Source of the DNA: Isoetes taiwanensis
Taxonomy: Eukaryota; Streptophyta; Lycopodiopsida; Isoetales; Isoetaceae
DNA: 64,000 nt
Reading direction: 5' to 3'
NCBI GenBank assembly: GCA_021234155.1
Contig: JAJEKV010000015.1
Coordinates: 5,775,194-5,839,193 of the forward strand
This document shows positions 58,492 through 64,000 of the stretch, piece by piece. The notes under the pieces were generated by a model that saw only the letters and a list, made by a program, of their open reading frames with translations, did not search any database and was not told the DNA's origin. The stretch's first letter is position 1, and each line of letters begins with the position of its first letter. The translations under genes were made by a program, and so were the position numbers.

Positions 58492-60400
58492 CTCAAGTTA
58501 TAACATGCACTGAAATTGACTTTCTGGGAGATGGGCGATTTAGAATAGAATAGAAGAAAGAATGGCACTTGGTTACCATGTGGTATGAATGTTATCTTAG
58601 TCAAGTCTTAGTCATTCAGTTTTTGTCAGACCACGTGTAAATTGAGAGGATAGACAATTTATTTTTATCTTTCATTGCAGATAATTGTTTAGGCACAAGA
58701 AAAAGGATGTAATACCCTTATACTATTTTTCATTGCAAGCATATAGTAGTATTTATAATTGTATAGGATGTGAAAAAGGATGTAATACACTTGCGAACCA
58801 TCTATTTCACTCTATTTCACGTTGAGCTATATGACAAAGTTGTTGTGATTTAACACAGTGCCGTAATGATGTTGGCCATGAAAAAATCGGCTAATATTTT
58901 GATAGGACATCTCCTTTTGTACAATTTGATTATGTGTCAATAATATATCTTCTTTATAACAGTTTGTCCTATCAATGACGCCTGAGGGTTTTTTCTGATA
59001 ATGCCTAGCAACTTCATTTCCACATTCGAGATTGATTTCTGCACAAGGAAAACTGTTAATAAAAATCACGAGGCATGAAGGTTGGGGGTCCACGCATTGG
59101 AGAGACTTCAAATTCGATATGACTTCACTTCTACTGTATTAATAATAACACCCACATATAGGAGGGTGGAAAAAGAAAGAAATATAACATTGAAGGAATA
59201 CTAATACTACCCACATATAGGAGGGCAAAGTTCAAATGCCATTGGGAAACAAAAAAGAAATGTTACTCAAGGAATAGGCTATAGCCTAGTAAGCTAATAC
59301 CCAGATTTAGAAAATGCCATTACATCTATCACAAAAAAAAAGAAAAAAGAAAAACATAATACATTTTAAAATACAAAATTTTGACCACCTTCAAATTTCG
59401 CCATTATTTAGCAAAATTTTAAAAGGCGAAAAAACTCGTTGATGTTCGTTGGCGTTCTTTTAGTAGCCCTCACGTGTGTTCTCGCACAAGCCCAAGTGAT
59501 CCGCTTTTCACTCCAACGACCGCTTTTTTCAAATGCGGATCTGCGGATCAAGCAGCAATGAGAGTACCATGCCAAGATCTATGCGAGAAATGCGAGTAAT
59601 CTGATCCGCTTTTTCCAGAGGCAAGGGAATAAATAAGACAAGATCCAGCAGACAAGGGCATAACCAGAAACAGCGGCCATATATGAAGATAAAGCTTCGT
59701 TATTCTTGCCTATTTGGTGCTTTTTTCTTCAGTGCCACAGATTTGACAGAAGTTTTGGGCCTGAATCTGGCTGCAGCAAGATCTTTGAGACTAAAATCCA
59801 ATGTTAAACTTCGAAAATCAAAACTAAAGGCAAAAGCATGCTACATTCATCAAGATCTCCTCAATAGCGAGCAAAAATTTGAAGCTGGATCAAAATTTCG
59901 TCGGAGAATTTGAATGACCATCAAATTTCTGAAGGAAAGTTTCAGGTGACCTGGCGGCGAACTCGCGGCTCCGCCGCTCGTGACCCGCCAGGTCACCTGA
60001 AAATTTCCTTCAGAAATTTGAAGGTCATTCAAATTACTCCTTCCAAAATATTACTCAAGGAATATACCCTTATCTAATTGCCACCATGGAACTGACGATC
60101 CCGGCCTACGTGGACACTCCCTGCCCACGAATTCTCTTTCCAGCAATTTTCAGGTACCGGGAAATATCCCGGTAACATATTCTACCGGAATATGCAGGAC
60201 GTGGCTTTTCCGGTCCATATCGTGAGCATTCCCAATTGCCCTTTTGGATTGCAGGGTCGTTAAATCTCTTTTCAGTTCGATTTCTCCTCACCATCGCCGA
60301 TTCAAGTAAAGAAGCGCCCGCTGCTCCTTCTACTTTTCAGGTAGCTCTAGATTTGTTTCTTGCTTCAAATCCGGTGAAAAATGGTCCATTATAGAATCAC
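58492..60400. repeat. Segmental duplication, ELO-proximal copy
   Basis: Partner of 56217-58260. It ends about 220 bases before the ELO start codon and so includes its likely promoter and leader. The stretch 59280-59830 has no counterpart in the distal copy and contains a short open frame (59683-59913) of no known type. Confidence 0.85.
59907..60035. repeat. Near-perfect 129-bp hairpin, copy 2
   Basis: Same hairpin as 57778-57907, with arms slightly better matched and the same GCGGCTCCGCCGC tip. Differences between the copies are few and partly compensatory in the arms. It lies about 590 bases upstream of the ELO start codon. Confidence 0.92.
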
Positions 60401-60625
60401 ATACACATATGCCTATTGGGTTTCTTTTTCGCCATTTTTTTCTCGATTAGCCCTCTTTTTCCTTTTCGAGTAATGCTTCAGCTGTTATAATCCAGATTCA
60501 TCTCGTTTTTTGCAGCTTTTTGCAGATTAATCGCACTTGGATATTGGATTTTGGTATAGATATTCACCATATGCTATGAAGTAAGCTTAATCTGGAGCAG
60601 TTGATCTATTTTGGGCATAAAAACA
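60401..60625 (+). promoter_or_regulatory. Probable ELO leader and core promoter region
   Basis: A pyrimidine-rich stretch (60420-60475, TTTCTTTTTCGCC and CCCTCTTTTTCCTTTTCG) of the kind often near plant transcription starts precedes the ATG. No convincing TATA box was identified. Upstream of 60401 the sequence belongs to the segmental duplication. A start site would have to be mapped. Confidence 0.35.
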
Positions 60626-61480
60626 ATGGATACACTCAGTTTCAAAGGCTTTAGAGCCGCTCTTAGATATTGGACAGCAGAACATCCGTCGGTATCCAGG
60701 TTCAGATGGAGTCAAGATACATTTGGAGCTTCTTGGACTTTTCTGGCCTTCTCTGTTCCATGTTATCTGATAATGGTCCTTATATTAAAGCTACTTCTGA
60801 GCTTTCGGAAAAGGCCGGTACCTCTAGGCCCAATTCCGGCGATTCACAATCTTATTCTTACTATTGGTTCCCTGGCAATGTTTATTGGATGCTGGCAAGC
60901 AGCCATGGTGGAAATGCAACATAACAGATGGATATGGGGAGGATCTAAAAGGAAAACAGGCATGAATTGGCTTTTATGTTTTCCCATAGGAACAAGGCCA
61001 ACAGGAAGGGTTTTTTTCTGGTCATATGTTTACTATCTGAGTAAATATTATGAGCTACTCGACACAGCAATACTTCTGCTAAGAAAAAAGCCCCTTACCT
61101 TTCTCCATGTTTTCCACCATTCCATGGTCCTATTGATGTGCTTTTTTTGGCTCCAGTTTACCCAGTCTTTACAGGTTGTTGCTCTTCTTACAAATACTGC
61201 TGTCCATGTTGTGATGTATTTTTATTACTTCCTATGCAGTGCAGGAATTTATCCTCCATGGAAAAAGCTGGTTACAAATTGCCAGATTATACAATTCGTT
61301 TTCAGTTTTGCAGTATCACTTGGTCTTCTAAAACTGCATTTTAGAGGCCAAGGATGTTCAGGAGTTGGTGCTTGGATGTTTAATGCAGTATTTAATCTTC
61401 TGCTGCTTGTGCTGTTTATGAATTACCATTCCAAGCAATATGGCAGACGTAAGAGTCAAGGGGCTAATAAACAGGCATGA
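60626..61480 (+). CDS. ELO-family fatty acid elongase (HOS3-like), 284 residues
   Basis: A membrane condensing enzyme of the ELO family, expected in the ER, joining malonyl-CoA to a long-chain acyl-CoA in very-long-chain fatty acid synthesis. The single open frame starts at ATG 60626 and ends TGA 61478-61480, with no intron, like many plant ELO genes. Motifs in order are K140-YYELLD-T147, the histidine box H161-VFHH, HVVMYFYY at 194-201 and TNCQIIQF at 217-224. Hydrophobic segments lie near 36-60, 73-96, 128-152, 165-180, 183-205, 219-236 and 248-266, giving about seven membrane passes. The basic tail KQYGRRKSQGANKQ could retain it in the ER. All catalytic residues are present, so it looks functional. 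Its closest plant relative by motif is Arabidopsis HOS3/ELO2. The upstream region is a repeated segment with a hairpin. Confidence 0.95.
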   Translation: MDTLSFKGFRAALRYWTAEHPSVSRFRWSQDTFGASWTFLAFSVPCYLIMVLILKLLLSFRKRPVPLGPIPAIHNLILTIGSLAMFIGCWQAAMVEMQHNRWIWGGSKRKTGMNWLLCFPIGTRPTGRVFFWSYVYYLSKYYELLDTAILLLRKKPLTFLHVFHHSMVLLMCFFWLQFTQSLQVVALLTNTAVHVVMYFYYFLCSAGIYPPWKKLVTNCQIIQFVFSFAVSLGLLKLHFRGQGCSGVGAWMFNAVFNLLLLVLFMNYHSKQYGRRKSQGANKQA

Positions 61481-61934
61481 AAGATTTTCTAGCTCATTTG
61501 CACATATTTTTTTACTCTTACAGACCCCACAGACTGAACGTTGAGTTTCTTCACTAATTTTTTAGTGGAAAACAGTTTCGAGACTGACACGATACTGAAT
61601 CAAATATGTGGTTATAACGATCATGTATTCTTATGTTTATCATTGCACTACTGTGGAGGCGTTAAGCTCAGATTTTTTCAACCCTTCTAGGTATTCAAAA
61701 TAGTAAAGTCAGAAACACACATTTAGTACTTCCTGTCTTTATTTATTGTGGACTACCTTACGATTTGTTGAGAAAGCAATTTCTTAGGTCTTTCTCTAGC
61801 TAGAAAATTCTCTCTAGTCCAATTTTAATATGCAAGGTAAACGGGGAAGGGGAAACACATCCTTACTGGCTGAAGATAGAGCTTTACTCTTGTATACAAG
61901 AATGTTAACTTCGTTGACTTTGCCGGAATGCAGG
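61481..61934. other. ELO 3' flank
   Basis: AT-rich non-coding sequence after the ELO stop. No clear AATAAA signal close to the stop was found, and no other gene. Confidence 0.45.
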
Positions 61935-62480
61935 GGAAGTTAACATTGTTGTAACCTAAAGTTGGGGTAAAAGGAAGTTAACATTGTTCTAACCTAAAGT
62001 TGGGGTAAAAGAAATTCAGGCCACGCAGCCAACCACGTTGCACCACGTGGCCAATCTTCTTTTAGCGAATGTTAAGCAAAAATGATGAACAGCAGTGACG
62101 GATCTCGATCTCCTCTGTGCTTTAGTCCGGTGCCCTCCAGTTTTCACCTAGCATTCCGCATGTTTCACCCTGCATTCTGAGTGTTTCACCTATCATTCTG
62201 AGTGTTTTCACTAGCCTGAATTTCTTTTACCCCAACTTCACGTTGCAAGAATCACCTGCTGCTTCAAATTCCGGGGTGTCAGCAGTGCCTCCGTGCTTCG
62301 CACGTCGGCATTGCTTCCACCCCAGAATTTGAAGCAGCAGGTGATTCCTGTATGCGTAAAAATAACTTATGATGCATTCTGCTCACTGAATATCAGGTGA
62401 ACGACTAGAATGTCAGAATGTTAGGTAAAAAGAAAGAATGTGATGTAAATGAACAGAATGTGACGTAAAAAAAAAAAATC
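61935..62480. mobile_element. Foldback-type element with tandem-repeated arms
   Basis: At the centre, 62249-62347, is a hairpin of two 30-base arms (GAATCACCTGCTGCTTCAAA onward) with one mismatch and an inner stem closed by a TTCG loop. On both sides lie short tandem repeats of about 20-24 bases: TTTCACCTATCATTCTGAGTG-like words (62143-62215) on the left, and their inverted form AGAATGTTAGGTAAAA-like words (62408-62470) on the right. An outer pair, GTTGGGGTAAAAGAAATTCAG (61991 region, itself in a 41-base tandem pair from 61935) and its inverse (62215-62237), adds a third level of inverted symmetry. No coding capacity. Confidence 0.7.
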
Positions 62481-62594
62481 AAGAAAATTGCCTTTAATAT
62501 TTTTGGAAAAGAAACTGTGCCATGTGGCAAGGCACCATTGGAGGAAAGGGCATAATGCAGCGTAAGTTTTTTTTTACATTTTGGTGATACTTTC

Positions 62595-63160
62595 GCAGGA
62601 CAGCCCTTTTCGCAGAATCACCAACCCTTCCGAAAGGATTCTACTCCAGAGACCCCGTTTTGGGTATCTAACAATGGCAGGTACTTTCTTGTAGATTCCA
62701 CCCGTCCATCTGTTGGGACAATCGTGATCGTTCAAACTAAACCACCGGCAAATACTGCCAGGAAAGAATCACACCATCTCTTATCCTGCTGAATGGAATA
62801 TTTTGCTCGGTGGAGTATCCCATTAGGAAATATCCTACCCAGTGGAATTACCGTCCTTAATTTCCATTCAGTATGGGCAATTCTTTTGGATGGCGGTCCC
62901 AGAATAATCTTTGACTATGGTCCAATCGTAGATCCAATCGGAAGAAAGAAATAGCTGGATTTTATTTGCAAGCCATGAACCCGGAGATGGAAGCTCGTCG
63001 ATGGAGGAGCAGATTCAATTAAAAGCATGCTTTTTTCTGCCAGACCGGCTTTTCATTTCTATTGTAGTTCTTGTGTTCTTGTATAGGGTTTTCAGTTTTG
63101 AAGCATTTGGGAAGTGGGTTTTGGATTTGGAGGTTCCTTTTTATTTTGATTTCATTCTTT
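62595..63160. repeat. About 570-bp direct duplication, copy 1
   Basis: Collinear with 63317-63890. Shared landmarks are GACWGCCCTTTTC, CCAGAGACYCYGTTT, CCGTCCATC, TTCAAACTAAA, GAATCACACCAT, GGAAATATCCTACCC, GAAAGAAATAGCT, GATGGAAGCTCGTC and ATGGAGGAG. It ends in a T-run of 28 (63166-63193). Confidence 0.9.
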
Positions 63161-63164
63161 TCAT

Positions 63165-63198
<34 letters not shown>

Positions 63199-63316
63199 CT
63201 ATAGCTCTGGACTCAACATCATGAACAAGTCGAGCGATTTGGGGATCACATACATATTACAGAACAATTGCCAAAATCACAAAAAAAATCTCAAAGAAAA
63301 CCCCTTCTCGTTTTAA

Positions 63317-63890
63317 GACTGCCCTTTTCACAGAATCATCAACCCTCCCCAAACAGGTTTCATTCCAGAGACTCTGTTTCGGGTACGTAACAATTACATG
63401 TACTTTCTGGTAAATCCGAACCGTCCATCCGCTGGGACAGTTCAGACTGTTCAAACTAAATTCTTCCAGTGGAATCACAACCGTCAAAGCCTAAAAGAAT
63501 CACACCATTTCTTATACCCCCGGACGGAATCACTGTCCAAAATATTCTATTATATGGAATATCCCATTGGGAAATATCCTACCCGATGGAATCACAATCC
63601 GTAATTTCCATTCACTATGGGCAAATCTTTTGGATGGAGGTCTCAAAATAATCTGGCTATGGTCCTTTGGCTATAAAGCATAAAACAGAATGCGACAGAG
63701 CATTCGTAGATCTAACGAAAGAAAGAAATAGCTCGATTTTATTTGCAAGTTATGAATATGGAGATGGAAGCTCGTCAATGGAGGAGTGGATTCAATTCAA
63801 AGTATACTTTTTTCTACCGGACTGGCTTTTGTTCCAAGCTTTGGAGGCTCTTTTTTTATTTCAGTTTCATTTTTTTTATGAGTTTTTTTA
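63317..63890. repeat. About 570-bp direct duplication, copy 2
   Basis: Partner of 62595-63160, moderately diverged. The short frame ATGGAAGCTCGTC...GAGGAG is kept in both, but flanking frames differ and no domain is recognised. The remaining 63891-64000 is not resolved. Confidence 0.88.
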
Positions 63891-64000
63891 TTCACTCCCT
63901 TTTAGTTTGCATAGGATTGCAAGATCAAGACCTACTGCCCCTCGCCATCCTCAGTTGTGACTGGATTATGAGCAGGCAGAGGACTACGCCGAGATGCTCA

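Noticed and set aside
63667-64000. Start of a gene at the right edge
   Set aside because: The frame YEQAEDYAEM after 63960 looks coding, but a TGA immediately precedes it and only 13 codons are visible, so neither exon nor start can be supported.

Overview
The window is nuclear DNA of a land plant, probably a vascular and perhaps a non-flowering one (low confidence). It is AT-rich and intron-bearing. Its recognisable coding matter is plant-type: SMXL/D53-like Clp-N fragments, a HOS3-like ELO elongase, a family-1 glycoside hydrolase, a mitochondrial carrier, a Ty1/copia element and plant LINEs. Only one gene looks intact, the ELO-family gene at 60626-61480. Nearly everything else is transposon, gene relic or local duplication.

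Layout. (1) 1-16294: a head-to-tail array of about 3.13-3.15 kb units, at least four, each carrying a truncated SMXL-like pseudogene. A copia element (4194-9937, minus strand) interrupts it. (2) 16295-37795: AT-rich gene-poor DNA with many two-copy tandem duplications, a possible 3'-terminal exon at 18001-18336, a GC-rich CATGCATG-rich block (23850-25000) and a mitochondrial-carrier relic (28255-28500). (3) 37796-45726: a LINE insertion flanked by one 15-bp target-site duplication. It holds two LINE sequences in series, a nearly full-length element with its own poly(A) and then the 3' end of a second, diverged LINE with another poly(A). (4) 45727-48400: gene-free, with a 296-bp tandem duplication. 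(5) 48410-51420: LINE fragments head to head, the plus-strand one split by a MITE-like insert. (6) 52580-53690: a decayed GH1 beta-glucosidase gene (minus strand) with spliceable exons. (7) 54430-60400: repeats and a segmental duplication of about 2.2 kb that ends just upstream of the ELO gene. (8) 61481-64000: a foldback element and a roughly 600-bp direct duplication.

The genes do not form a pathway. The ELO protein would elongate very-long-chain fatty acids in the ER; the SMXL, GH1 and carrier loci are relics.

Two observations stand out. First, differences between array units, and several frame breaks in the copia element and LINE, fall at CAG/CTG (CHG) sites. That pattern suggests methylation-linked long-read base-calling errors left in the assembly, so some apparent decay here may be technical. 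Second, the LINE insertion looks like end-to-end template jumping by a LINE reverse transcriptase, and both of its halves show an extra downstream ORF overlapping the ORF2 end in the +1 frame. All comparisons were made by eye from the sequence; no database search was run.
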